64,000 bases of DNA from Flavobacterium silvaticum (GTDB taxonomy: Bacteria > Bacteroidota > Bacteroidia > Flavobacteriales > Flavobacteriaceae), in contig NZ_JAAMPU010000106.1 in assembly GCF_012911565.1 (NCBI RefSeq), forward strand, positions 186,001-250,000. The letters are read 5' to 3'. Below, in pieces: positions 17,906 to 27,117 of this stretch (positions are counted from its first letter, which is position 1; each line of letters opens with the position of its first letter). Both the position numbers and the translations under genes were made by a program. Under the pieces are notes generated by a model that was given only the letters and a program-made list of their open reading frames with translations, was not told the origin of the DNA and ran no database searches.

Positions 17906-20065
17906 CTAGTTTTCGTAAATGTAGGGAATTTCAAATGCGACTTTTGCGCCTATGATGTTTTGGGCGCGGTCGAGGATGTTGTCTATCTGCAATTCGAACG
18001 ACTCATTTTTGGTGTACTTGACCAATCGCTCCTTGGTAATCGCCATAGCCATGGATTTGTGTCCGGATTTAGTTTGGGAAGTACCGAAACCAAGGCCGTT
18101 ATCTGAAACCTCAAAAAACAATTTATCCTTTTTCAAATAAAACCCGATGTGGATCTTGCCATCTGTCTTTTTATTTCCAAGTCCGTGTTTTATGGCATTT
18201 TCAATGAATGGCTGTGTGAGCATAGGCGGCAGCATAGTTGCTTCCGGATCAATGGTTTCGTCAACCGAAAGCTCAAAGTCGAACGAATTATCATATAGTA
18301 ATTGCTGGACGCCGATGTAGTTTTGGATCATCTCGATTTCTTCTTCGAGCGAAATGTAATTCACATCGGAACTTTCAAGTATCTGGCGCGTAAGCCTGGA
18401 AAATTTGGTGACGTAATTCAGAGCTTCGTCGGATTGGCCGTTGTTTATGAGGCTGCGGACATTCTGGAGGGAATTGAAGATAAAATGCGGGTTCATTTGC
18501 GACCGAAGCAGCTTTTGTTCGGTCAGCAATTGCTTGTTCTGCATTTTGACCCGACGGATTTTCACATAGGCCAGAACCGCTCCAAGAACAACCAAAAGTC
18601 CAGCGAATCCTGCAATCCACCCCCATTTCTGCATATTGGTCGAAGCAATTTCCGAATCTTTTTTCAACACCGTCTGGTTAGCCGTATCCAAGCTGTCCTT
18701 GTATTTGTATTTGTATTTGACATCTGCGACTTCGGCTACCTTTTCCTTTCTGAAAATACTGTCTTTTAAATCCTTGTGAGCCTCGCTGTTTTCATAGGCG
18801 AGTTTGTACTGTTTGGTCTCGTAGTAGATTTGGGAATGCAGTTTGGCCAAATCACTCTGATAGTCCAAAATATGCATCGCTTTGGCAATCGCCTCGCCCT
18901 TGTCTGCAAACGCAAGGGCTTTTTCGTAATCTTTTAACCCGAAATAAGCCTGTCCCATTTTAAGGAACGCATATGACAATTCCCTTTTATTTCCCAGTTC
19001 CTGTTCTATGGCTATGGCTTTTTCAAGATATGAAATCGCCGGTTGGAAGTTCTTGCCTATCAGTTCGACAGTCCCAAGGTTGAGCAAAATGTTGCCTTCT
19101 TCTAAGCGGACACCCAATTCTCTGCTGATGCTGAGAGCCTGATTGAATAGCGCGCGTGCTTTGTCCAGGCTTTGGTAATTCATATGGATCACACCAATAT
19201 TGGCAAGTGTAGCCATGATTTCCTTTTTGTTTTTGAGCTTTTCGAAAATAGGCAATGCCCTTTCGTAGTATGCAAGCGCTTCCTTTTCCTGGTCAAGTTC
19301 CTGGTTCACCAAACCGATATTATTCAGATTTACCGCAATGCCGAATTGCTCACCGAGCTTTTCCTTTATATCCAATGACCGGTTGTAACATTCAAGAGCC
19401 AACGGGAATTTGGCTTGTTTCCGATAGATATTACCCATGGCTGTCAGGCTGTTCGCAACCCCTTTTTTATTGCCTATCTTCTCGTCTATTTTCACCGCCT
19501 TTTGATACGATTCCATACTTCGGTCAAAATCGCCCCGATTGGAATACAGTGTCCCAATTCCTATCAAACTTGCCGAAAGACGCTTTTGGTCGCCGGTTTC
19601 TTCACATAGTGCAATAGCCGCTTTGTAGTTTTCTTCTGCCTTGGTATAATCGGCCAAATAGAAATACGATCGGCCGAAATTAAAATGACAATTCGCCATT
19701 CCTTCTTTATCCCTGAGACTTTTATAGATCTCGAAGGCATTGTTGAAGTAAGTCAATGCCGTCTTGTATTCGGCGCGGTTCACCATGATGTTTCCGCTGA
19801 AAAGAAGACTATAGGCTTTTCCTTGTTTATAGTACAGATCATCTGATAGTGATTCTGCGTCTTTTAGAAGCTTTAGTGCCTTATCTCCGTCCGACGCAAA
19901 AATCTTCGTTGCAATCTTGTTGAGCAGGTTCACGCGGACAGTATCTTTTTTAGGATAATTTTTGAGTACGTTCTGTAAACTGTCAACCGAAGGATTTTGG
20001 GCAAAAAGAAAATTTTGGTTTAACAGAAAAAAGAGAATGATCAGAAACTTGGATCGTAGGTTCAT
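17906..20065 (-). CDS. TPR-domain sensor histidine kinase (LytS type)
   Basis: The 719-residue kinase has a signal peptide (1-23, ending FAQ) and about eight tandem TPRs (about 80-400, each with the G..Y...G.Y.KA pattern). One transmembrane helix (about 481-501) and a His_kinase domain follow. The phosphohistidine is H527 in QMNPHFIFNSLQN. The HATPase part has QPFIENAIKHGL near 618 and VSDNGLGF near 653. TPR plus LytS kinases paired with LytTR regulators are common in Bacteroidota. The signal sensed by the exported TPRs is unknown. Confidence 0.94.
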   Translation of the reverse strand: MNLRSKFLIILFFLLNQNFLFAQNPSVDSLQNVLKNYPKKDTVRVNLLNKIATKIFASDGDKALKLLKDAESLSDDLYYKQGKAYSLLFSGNIMVNRAEYKTALTYFNNAFEIYKSLRDKEGMANCHFNFGRSYFYLADYTKAEENYKAAIALCEETGDQKRLSASLIGIGTLYSNRGDFDRSMESYQKAVKIDEKIGNKKGVANSLTAMGNIYRKQAKFPLALECYNRSLDIKEKLGEQFGIAVNLNNIGLVNQELDQEKEALAYYERALPIFEKLKNKKEIMATLANIGVIHMNYQSLDKARALFNQALSISRELGVRLEEGNILLNLGTVELIGKNFQPAISYLEKAIAIEQELGNKRELSYAFLKMGQAYFGLKDYEKALAFADKGEAIAKAMHILDYQSDLAKLHSQIYYETKQYKLAYENSEAHKDLKDSIFRKEKVAEVADVKYKYKYKDSLDTANQTVLKKDSEIASTNMQKWGWIAGFAGLLVVLGAVLAYVKIRRVKMQNKQLLTEQKLLRSQMNPHFIFNSLQNVRSLINNGQSDEALNYVTKFSRLTRQILESSDVNYISLEEEIEMIQNYIGVQQLLYDNSFDFELSVDETIDPEATMLPPMLTQPFIENAIKHGLGNKKTDGKIHIGFYLKKDKLFFEVSDNGLGFGTSQTKSGHKSMAMAITKERLVKYTKNESFELQIDNILDRAQNIIGAKVAFEIPYIYEN

Positions 20066-20518
20066 TTGATTGGTGGCATTTTATTTTTTCGAGATGATTT
20101 GCATTTGGGTTATGCAGAGGCTAAAATTAATCAATTATAAAATCATTCTAAATAGCTTGAAAGAATTAGTTAGCCTATGGATGTTTTAAAGCCATTTTTA
20201 TGAATTTGGGCCCTTTACATCAAAAAGTAAGAATCTTGTTTTAGGTGGCAAATTTTTAGTATTTCACTCATACTTAGAACCAACAATGAAAACGTTGTAG
20301 TTGTAGTAATCCCAAAAAACTATACATTAACCATACAACGTTATCGTTGTTGTGTTTCGCGAATCTGGTTAACCCTTTTATTTGACGGATTATCGGTTAA
20401 TTCGGGCGTTTTTTTATTTTAGCGGCTGTATAGTTTATATATGTAGTAATTACAGATTACGTAAACATCTTATTCTTTAATTTTGCTTTTAATAATTTTA
20501 ATTCTAAAAAAATGTAAT
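20066..20518. other. Divergent intergenic region at the edge of the glucan locus
   Basis: This 453-base region separates the minus-strand kinase from the first glucan-locus gene. It holds the shared two-part element described separately and a 9-bp inverted repeat AACGTTGTA (20291-20299)/TACAACGTT (20334-20342). TAATTTTG at 20478-20485 matches the Bacteroidota -7 consensus TAnnTTTG, but no good -33 TTG was found at the expected distance. No gene is recognised. Confidence 0.6.
20320..20443 (+). promoter_or_regulatory. Shared two-part element, copy 1
   Basis: The first box is CTATACATTAACCATAC (20320-20336). The second is TGTATAGTTTATATATG (20427-20443), starting 107 bases after the first box. 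The second is the reverse complement of AAACTATACA at 20318-20327. Similar pairs occur before 32966 and 41608. It is probably the regulatory region of the gene starting at 20519. Confidence 0.5.
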
Positions 20519-22099
20519 ATGAAAAAAATTACTTTGTTATTAGTAATTTCAATGTTGTTCACCGGAGCATCTGCTTTTGCGCAGCCAACAAATAATGCCC
20601 CTACACCAACCAATGCTCAGGCCGATGTAATTTCTGTTTATGGAGAGGCTTTTACCAGTGTTGCGACTAACTATAACCCGAATTGGGGACAAATAGGTCA
20701 AGTTGATCCTAATTTTGATCCGGGAACCGGCAATCTTGTACTCGCATATACAAACTTTAATTATCAAGGAACTGAGCTAACGACACAAAACGCGTCGGGA
20801 ATGGAGTTTCTTCATATTGACATTTGGACTTCAAATGCTACCGTGATTAAAGTTTCTCCTATTAATAATGGTACAGGAGTATCAGAAATTCTGGTAAACG
20901 TTCCATTGGTTTCAGGTGGATGGAGCAGTGTAGATCTTCCAAAAAGTGCTTTTGCAGGAATGACATGGGATTCTGTATTCCAAATCAAATTCGACGGGCA
21001 ACAAGGAGTTGTGCCTTCTGATATTTATCTTGACAATGTTTATTTCTGGAAACCGGCAACGCCGGCAGGTTCCGATGCTTCATTGAGCGATTTGCAGGTT
21101 GACGGCTCAACTTTGGCTGGTTTCAATACTACAGTTACCGGTTACACATATGAATTAGTTGTGGGCACGACTACCGTTCCACAAATTACTTTGGCAACTC
21201 CTACAGATTCCGGTGCGACCGTTACTTCCATAACACAGGCATCCGGAATTCCTGGAACAGCTTCGGTTTTGGTTACTTCTCAAAACGGAAACGTAACTAC
21301 CACATATACAGTTAACTTTGTCGCTTCTTTCCCTAACCAGTCACCAACCCCAGCTACTCCTCAAATGGAAGTATTGAATATTTTCAGTGATACGGGAGGT
21401 TTCACGAACAACTGGATTCCGGATTATTCATTCGGTACGTTGATCGGAAGCCCGGATCTTGACCCTTCAGACGGAGTCAACCTTGCTAAAAAGATCAATT
21501 TTGCCGTTGCCGGATATGGTCAGGGAACTAACCTCGTTACCGATATTTCTGCTTACCAATGGCTACATTTCGATTATTTCGCCGATTCAAATTCAAATGA
21601 AATCCGTTTCATCGTAATTGGCAACAATGGTGGAGTAGTGGAATATAATTATGAATTGACAACTGCCGGAAGCAACGGGACACTCGTTCAGGGTTCATGG
21701 CAGAGTGTTAACGTACCACTGAGTTTCTTTGAAGGGTTAGGGTTCAACAAGACTACTTTCTTCCAATATAAACTAGGAACCAGCTCTGACCTGGTATCGG
21801 ATATCGTTTACTTTGACAACATTTATTTCTCTGTGAATGAGCCGTTACTTAACACGGGTAGTTTCGATAAAGCGACATTCAACGCTTATCCGAATCCTAC
21901 CCAAAATGTCTGGAACATAACTTCAACCCAAAATATCACTTCCGTTAAAATATTTGATGTGACCGGGAAACAAATCAAGGCAATGCAACCTAATGCTTTG
22001 AATGTTGTTGTGGATGCTGCTGAATTGTCAAGCGGAATTTATTTCGCCAATGTCATGACAGACAGCGGAAACAAGACAGTTAAACTGGTTAAAAATTGA
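20519..22099 (+). CDS. T9SS-secreted glucan-locus protein with carbohydrate-binding-like modules
   Basis: ATG at 20519 is chosen because it begins a clear signal peptide (MKKITLLLVISMLFTGASAFAQ pattern); the frame is open further upstream only from a TTG. The protein has 526 residues. A beta-sandwich module (about 25-175) starts ADVISVYGEAFTS and ends DIYLDNVYFW. A cadherin-like strand domain follows (about 180-270), then a second related module (about 275-440, VLNIFSDTGGF to DIVYFDNIYF) and a type A T9SS domain (NAYPNPTQNVWNI to KTVKLVKN). No catalytic residues are seen. The same module recurs in the next gene and at 36109, so it probably binds the glucan attacked by the locus enzymes. A terminator follows. 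Confidence 0.82.
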   Translation: MKKITLLLVISMLFTGASAFAQPTNNAPTPTNAQADVISVYGEAFTSVATNYNPNWGQIGQVDPNFDPGTGNLVLAYTNFNYQGTELTTQNASGMEFLHIDIWTSNATVIKVSPINNGTGVSEILVNVPLVSGGWSSVDLPKSAFAGMTWDSVFQIKFDGQQGVVPSDIYLDNVYFWKPATPAGSDASLSDLQVDGSTLAGFNTTVTGYTYELVVGTTTVPQITLATPTDSGATVTSITQASGIPGTASVLVTSQNGNVTTTYTVNFVASFPNQSPTPATPQMEVLNIFSDTGGFTNNWIPDYSFGTLIGSPDLDPSDGVNLAKKINFAVAGYGQGTNLVTDISAYQWLHFDYFADSNSNEIRFIVIGNNGGVVEYNYELTTAGSNGTLVQGSWQSVNVPLSFFEGLGFNKTTFFQYKLGTSSDLVSDIVYFDNIYFSVNEPLLNTGSFDKATFNAYPNPTQNVWNITSTQNITSVKIFDVTGKQIKAMQPNALNVVVDAAELSSGIYFANVMTDSGNKTVKLVKN

Positions 22100-22112
22100 T
22101 TTTTTAGGATTT

Positions 22113-22150
22113 AAAAAACAGACTGTCTGAATAAGATGGTCTGTTTTCTT
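22113..22150 (+). terminator. Terminator after the first glucan-locus gene
   Basis: AAAACAGAC (22115-22123) pairs with GTCTGTTTT (22139-22147) over a 15-base loop and leads into a T-rich run. Confidence 0.75.
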
Positions 22151-22327
22151 TTGCCTTTTTTACGAAATCGATGTAGTTTTTTTAAAGTTTAGTAATACCT
22201 GTGTTGGCAACTGTCCCCAAAGTAGCCGATAGGAAATCAGTCTGTGTAAACGAAGCTCAGCTTCAAGAAATAAACCCTGTGAGATAAGATTAAGATTAAA
22301 ACCAACCAACGTGAAAATCAAACTATT

Positions 22328-25300
22328 ATGCAACAAATTAAAAAACTAGTATTTCTGCTATTCATTTTAGCAGCAAGTATCCCTGGTAGTTTTGCCCAAA
22401 CTGAGTGTGCGGGGACATCCACCGAACTTTCGCAAGGAAGCGGACTTCCACAATACCGTTATGCGTTCACCACGAGCGGAACAGATGTAACGGTTGAATT
22501 TGAAGTATTGAGCCCTTTAACCGGCCTTGTAGGCTATGCCTGGAATTTGACCAACGGTTTTTCCGAAACCCAGATGACCAATGTAAGCGGACAGATATTC
22601 CGTAAAACATTTACCGGACAGACTATAGGCGGAACCTTTTCTGTAGCCGCCAAATTTGCGTGGGCAGCCGGCGGGTTCGCAGTCACAAAACAGTTCAACT
22701 ACACCGTAGGCAATACCTGCGGAGGCGGAAGCTCATTGCCCGCTCCAACATTCGGCACATTTACTGTTCCTGCCAAAGTGTTGGGTGACGCAGATTTTGC
22801 AATAACACCACCTTCTTCAAACAGCGCGGGTGCCTTTACTTACACAAGCAGCAATACCGGTGTAGCGACAATTGTCGGAGGTAACAGCATTCACATTGTC
22901 GGTGGAGGAACATCGACTATTACTGCAAATCAGGCAGCGACAACATCTTATTCTACCGGAAGCACAACTGCATCGTTCGTTGTCACAGTTCCCAATACCA
23001 CACCAACAGCCGGGCCTGCAACCCCACCAGCTAGAAATGCGTGGGATGTCTTATCTGAATACGGTGCTGCTTATACCAATCAAACAGGTGTCACTTTTTA
23101 TGATTTTGGCGGAAGCACAATTGTTGGAGATGTCACGTTAGCAGATAATAGCGTCGTCAAGAAATATACAACCCATAGCTATTCCGGAATTTCTACAAAT
23201 GCCGCACAAAGTTTAAATGTGTCTGCCATGACCTACCTTCATATGGATGTTTGGTCGCCTGACTTCGTTTCGTTCAGGGTTAAACTCGAAGCTGCAAACG
23301 GAAGCAACGTAGAACTTGAAGTGCCTGGAGCAAAAAGCCAGGGTGCATGGAATTCCTACGATATCCCTTTGAGTTCGTACAGCGCTGTCGATTTGAACAA
23401 CCTGAGATACATTGTTCCGGTTACATTCAACCCGAACAACACTACCTTATTCATCACCAACGTCTATTTCTACAGACCTGCAACAGCTTTGCCTCCACCT
23501 ACTCTCGGTACATTCACGGTTCCTGCAAAAAATTTGGGTGATGCAGATTTTGCCATCACACCTCCAACTTCAAACAGCTCAGGTGCTTTTTCATATACCA
23601 GCAGCAACACCAACGTGGCAACCATCGTAGGTGGTAACAGCATCCACATTGTGGGCGGCGGATCATCCACCATTACAGCGACACAAGCTGCAACCGGAAG
23701 TTACGGCTCAGCATCGACTACCGCCACATTTGTGGTAAGCTATCCGGCTCCTGGCGCTTCTCCGGTTCCGCCTGCAAGAGATCCGGCCGATGTAGTTTCC
23801 ATGTTCACCGGAACACCAACAGTCTACGCCAATGCAATCACAGCCGTAAGAGCCGATTGGTCAAATGGCGCAACTACCATGACACCTGTTTCAAACGGAG
23901 CAAACACGGCCCTTCGCGTTGACAATATGGGTTATTTGGGACTGATAACAAACGGCGCTAATTTTAGCGTTGTCGGAAAAACAAAACTTCACGTAGATGT
24001 TTACCTGAACACGTCTTTGCCAAGCTTGTTTGTATTCCTTTTGGCTCCTGGCGATAATAACTATCAGGTTAACGGTCTTTCAGCAGGATGGAATTCACTT
24101 GACATTGATCTGACCAATTACCCTGGCGCAGATTTATCAAACGTCTACGGATTGAAATTCGAATCGAACTCAAGCCCAAGTGCTTTCCAGATGTATCTTG
24201 ACAACGTATACTTCTACGTTCCTGCGGGTATCGACCCTACTATCACCAATTTCGATATCCCTGCAAAAGTTGTGGGTGATGCACCGTTTGTATTGACACC
24301 GCCAACTTCAAACAGTTCAGGTTCGTTCAGCTATACCAGTAGCAATACGAACGTAGCGACAATCATCGGCAGTACCGTTACTGTAGTCGGTGCGGGTACT
24401 TCTACTATCACCGCTTATCAGGCCGCAGACGGTGCTTATGAAGCAGGTTCGATCACCGGAACACTGGTTGTCAGCAATCCGCCATTGGCAACTGCAGCAC
24501 CAACCCCGCCTGCAAGAAACGATTGGGACGTAATTTCATTGTACAGCAATGCTTACACGACACAATCGTCACCGAACTGGCAAAATATCGCTTCTACCAC
24601 AGATGAGCAATTGCAAGGAAACGACACTAAGAAAATGAGCAATTTCAACATTGAAATCGTGACTTTCAACGCTACCGATGTGTCTGCCATGACCACGCTT
24701 CACGTTGACGTGTATTCTGATGATTGTACCGGATTGAACTTCTGGTTGCTCAACAACGGAGACAGAGTCGCCCAACGCTCATTGACTGCAGGCCAATGGA
24801 ACAGCATCGACATTCCGTTGTCAACTTACACCGCTCAGGGATTGAACTTAAACGGCGTGAGCCTTCTTAAATTCGAAAGCCTCAACGGTGCCGGAAAAAC
24901 AGTTTACGTAGACAACATTTATTTCTACAGATCAGCAACAGCACTGCCTCCGACAATAACAGATTTTACTGTTCCTGCACAACCTTATGGAGCTGCTCCT
25001 TTTACCTTGACCGCCCCAACTTCAAACAGTTCGGGAGCATTTACATACACAAGTAGCAATACAAACGTTGCAACTATCGTCGGCAGTACCGTAACTGTAG
25101 TTGGGCCCGGAACATCGACCATTACGGCTACACAAGCTGCCAGCGGAAGCTATGGTTCGGGAAGCATCACTGCTCAATTGGTTGTGGCTTATCCTGCACC
25201 GGGACCTTCACCGATACCACCGGCAAGAACAGCTGACAGAGTGGTTTCTATGTACACCGGAACCCCTACGGTTTATGCAAATGCTATTACAGCTGTACGT

Positions 25301-27046
25301 TCCTATTGGACAGGCGCAACAACAATGACTGAAGTTGCCAACGGAACAAACACGGCTTTGCGTCTGGATAATTTTGGATTCTTAGGCTTAGTGGATCAGA
25401 ATGAAGTGCATTTCAGCGCAGAAGGAATGAGCCATTTACATGTAGATGTTTACCTGAACGAGCCATTATCAAACTTGTTTATCTTCTTGCTGTCTAACGG
25501 CGATCATCAATATACGGCTACTAACCTTACTGCTGGATGGAATTCGCTTAGCATTCCGTTGACGAATTTCCCGGGTGCGACTCTTTCAGATATATACGGA
25601 TTGAAATTCGAGCAGAATACAACCCCGACTCAAATGTATATCGACAATGTTTACTTCAGCAACGAATGCTACACCTATTACGCCGATGCTGACAGCGATG
25701 GTTACGGAGATCCGGCCAATTCAATTCTTGCTTGTGAGGCTACTCCGGGATATGTATTGAACAATACAGATTGTAACGATGCTGCCCTTGCGATAAACCC
25801 TGGCCATGCCGAGGTGTTATACAACGGTGTAGATGATAACTGTAACGGACAGCTCGATGAAGGAAACCAGTTGCTTTCCAACGTGATCAACGCGCAGTGC
25901 GGCATCACCCTTGCCGCCATTAACTCGGTGATCCAGGTGACCACCTTCCCGAACATCACCCAGTACCGTTATCAGGTTTATAAAGTAGTTGGAGGTGTCG
26001 AAACCGGAGCGCCACAATACGTAGAGCGTGCCCAGGGATATTTCTCGTTCACCAACATGGCATCTTATGACTATGCCTCCACGTACAGCATTCGCGTCCA
26101 ATTACAACGCAACGGAATCTGGCTCGGGTATTATGGAACGGCCTGTCAGGTATCGACCCCTGCATTGCTCGACAACCCGAACGGATCGGGAGCCATCAAC
26201 CCGTCACAGTGCGGCATCCAGCTGGCCACCATCTCGACGCTCATCGCAACGCCTAGCCTCCTTGGGGCCACGGCCTACAAGTTCCGTGTGACCAACCAGA
26301 CCGACTCGTCGGTTCCGGGCCAGGTACAGGAGATCGAGCGTACGCAGAACTACTTCGCCCTGACCATGCTTCCGTATTATTTCTACGGAACGACTTACAG
26401 TGTCGAGGTGGCCGTCAAGACCAACGGGGTGTTCTCGGGTTACGGCGCTCCGTGTCCGATCTCATCACCGGGGGTTCCGATGATCAACAACTGCGACCAG
26501 CATATGGCACAGCAGAACAGCTACATCTCCACGGCGAGCCTGAACAAGGCCACGGCCTACCGTTTCGAGGTATCCCTTGTGGATGGCAACGACAACCCGG
26601 TCTCCTCGCAGATCGTCGATCGTACCCTGTCCTACTTCAACTTCAGCATGGTGCCGGGTTACATACCGGGCGGCAAGTACATGGTGCGCGTGGCCGTAAG
26701 GACCACGGGTTACCATTCACCGTTCGGTGAGGCCTGTTTCGTGTATGCTCCGGGAGCATTGCGCCAGGACGGGACACAACAGCCTGAAGTGATCGCACAG
26801 CGTTTCAATGCTACCGTATTCCCGAACCCGTATGCCGAGAGCTTCTCGCTCGACCTGGATTCGACTTCGGAGGAAGCCGTGCAGGTACGTGTGTATGACA
26901 TGATCGGTAAACTGCTTGAGGAAAGATCCTTCGAAGCCAGCCGGATCGAACTGGCCCAGTTCGGGGAGAAATACCCGAGCGGGGTTTACAATATCGTATT
27001 GACACAAAGCGGCAACGTGAAAACGTTACGTGTGATCAAAAGGTAA
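22328..27046 (+). CDS. Large modular T9SS protein: alternating Ig-like and binding modules, MopE-like motif
   Basis: The product has 1572 residues. It has a signal peptide (ending SFAQ) and an N-terminal beta domain (about 25-135). Four Ig-like (BIG2-type) repeats start near residues 137, 388, 635 and 873, each with YTSSNT(G/N)VATI. Each is followed by a carbohydrate-binding-like module ending (L/V)DNVYF-like. These modules alternate: forms 1 and 3 begin DVLSEY/DVISLY, forms 2 and 4 begin VVSM(F/Y)TGTPTVYANA. A MopE-type calcium or copper loop (about 1115-1178, YYADADSDGYGDP, TDCNDAALAINPG) follows, then three repeats of about 100 residues and a type A T9SS domain (TVFPNPYAESFSL). From about 25860 the DNA becomes visibly richer in GC. 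It is probably a surface glucan binder or scaffold; no catalytic motif is seen. Confidence 0.84.
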   Translation: MQQIKKLVFLLFILAASIPGSFAQTECAGTSTELSQGSGLPQYRYAFTTSGTDVTVEFEVLSPLTGLVGYAWNLTNGFSETQMTNVSGQIFRKTFTGQTIGGTFSVAAKFAWAAGGFAVTKQFNYTVGNTCGGGSSLPAPTFGTFTVPAKVLGDADFAITPPSSNSAGAFTYTSSNTGVATIVGGNSIHIVGGGTSTITANQAATTSYSTGSTTASFVVTVPNTTPTAGPATPPARNAWDVLSEYGAAYTNQTGVTFYDFGGSTIVGDVTLADNSVVKKYTTHSYSGISTNAAQSLNVSAMTYLHMDVWSPDFVSFRVKLEAANGSNVELEVPGAKSQGAWNSYDIPLSSYSAVDLNNLRYIVPVTFNPNNTTLFITNVYFYRPATALPPPTLGTFTVPAKNLGDADFAITPPTSNSSGAFSYTSSNTNVATIVGGNSIHIVGGGSSTITATQAATGSYGSASTTATFVVSYPAPGASPVPPARDPADVVSMFTGTPTVYANAITAVRADWSNGATTMTPVSNGANTALRVDNMGYLGLITNGANFSVVGKTKLHVDVYLNTSLPSLFVFLLAPGDNNYQVNGLSAGWNSLDIDLTNYPGADLSNVYGLKFESNSSPSAFQMYLDNVYFYVPAGIDPTITNFDIPAKVVGDAPFVLTPPTSNSSGSFSYTSSNTNVATIIGSTVTVVGAGTSTITAYQAADGAYEAGSITGTLVVSNPPLATAAPTPPARNDWDVISLYSNAYTTQSSPNWQNIASTTDEQLQGNDTKKMSNFNIEIVTFNATDVSAMTTLHVDVYSDDCTGLNFWLLNNGDRVAQRSLTAGQWNSIDIPLSTYTAQGLNLNGVSLLKFESLNGAGKTVYVDNIYFYRSATALPPTITDFTVPAQPYGAAPFTLTAPTSNSSGAFTYTSSNTNVATIVGSTVTVVGPGTSTITATQAASGSYGSGSITAQLVVAYPAPGPSPIPPARTADRVVSMYTGTPTVYANAITAVRSYWTGATTMTEVANGTNTALRLDNFGFLGLVDQNEVHFSAEGMSHLHVDVYLNEPLSNLFIFLLSNGDHQYTATNLTAGWNSLSIPLTNFPGATLSDIYGLKFEQNTTPTQMYIDNVYFSNECYTYYADADSDGYGDPANSILACEATPGYVLNNTDCNDAALAINPGHAEVLYNGVDDNCNGQLDEGNQLLSNVINAQCGITLAAINSVIQVTTFPNITQYRYQVYKVVGGVETGAPQYVERAQGYFSFTNMASYDYASTYSIRVQLQRNGIWLGYYGTACQVSTPALLDNPNGSGAINPSQCGIQLATISTLIATPSLLGATAYKFRVTNQTDSSVPGQVQEIERTQNYFALTMLPYYFYGTTYSVEVAVKTNGVFSGYGAPCPISSPGVPMINNCDQHMAQQNSYISTASLNKATAYRFEVSLVDGNDNPVSSQIVDRTLSYFNFSMVPGYIPGGKYMVRVAVRTTGYHSPFGEACFVYAPGALRQDGTQQPEVIAQRFNATVFPNPYAESFSLDLDSTSEEAVQVRVYDMIGKLLEERSFEASRIELAQFGEKYPSGVYNIVLTQSGNVKTLRVIKR

Positions 27047-27062
27047 TTTTTGGGTTGTTGAT

Positions 27063-27094
27063 AAAAACACCTCTCTTAATTGGGGGGTGTTTTT
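27063..27094 (+). terminator. Terminator after the large modular gene
   Basis: AAAAACACC (27063-27071) pairs with GGTGTTTTT (27086-27094) and ends in T bases. It lies 24 bases before the next start, so the next gene would depend on readthrough or its own promoter. Confidence 0.8.
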
Positions 27095-27117
27095 AATTTC
27101 TTTAAAAAATTAAGACT

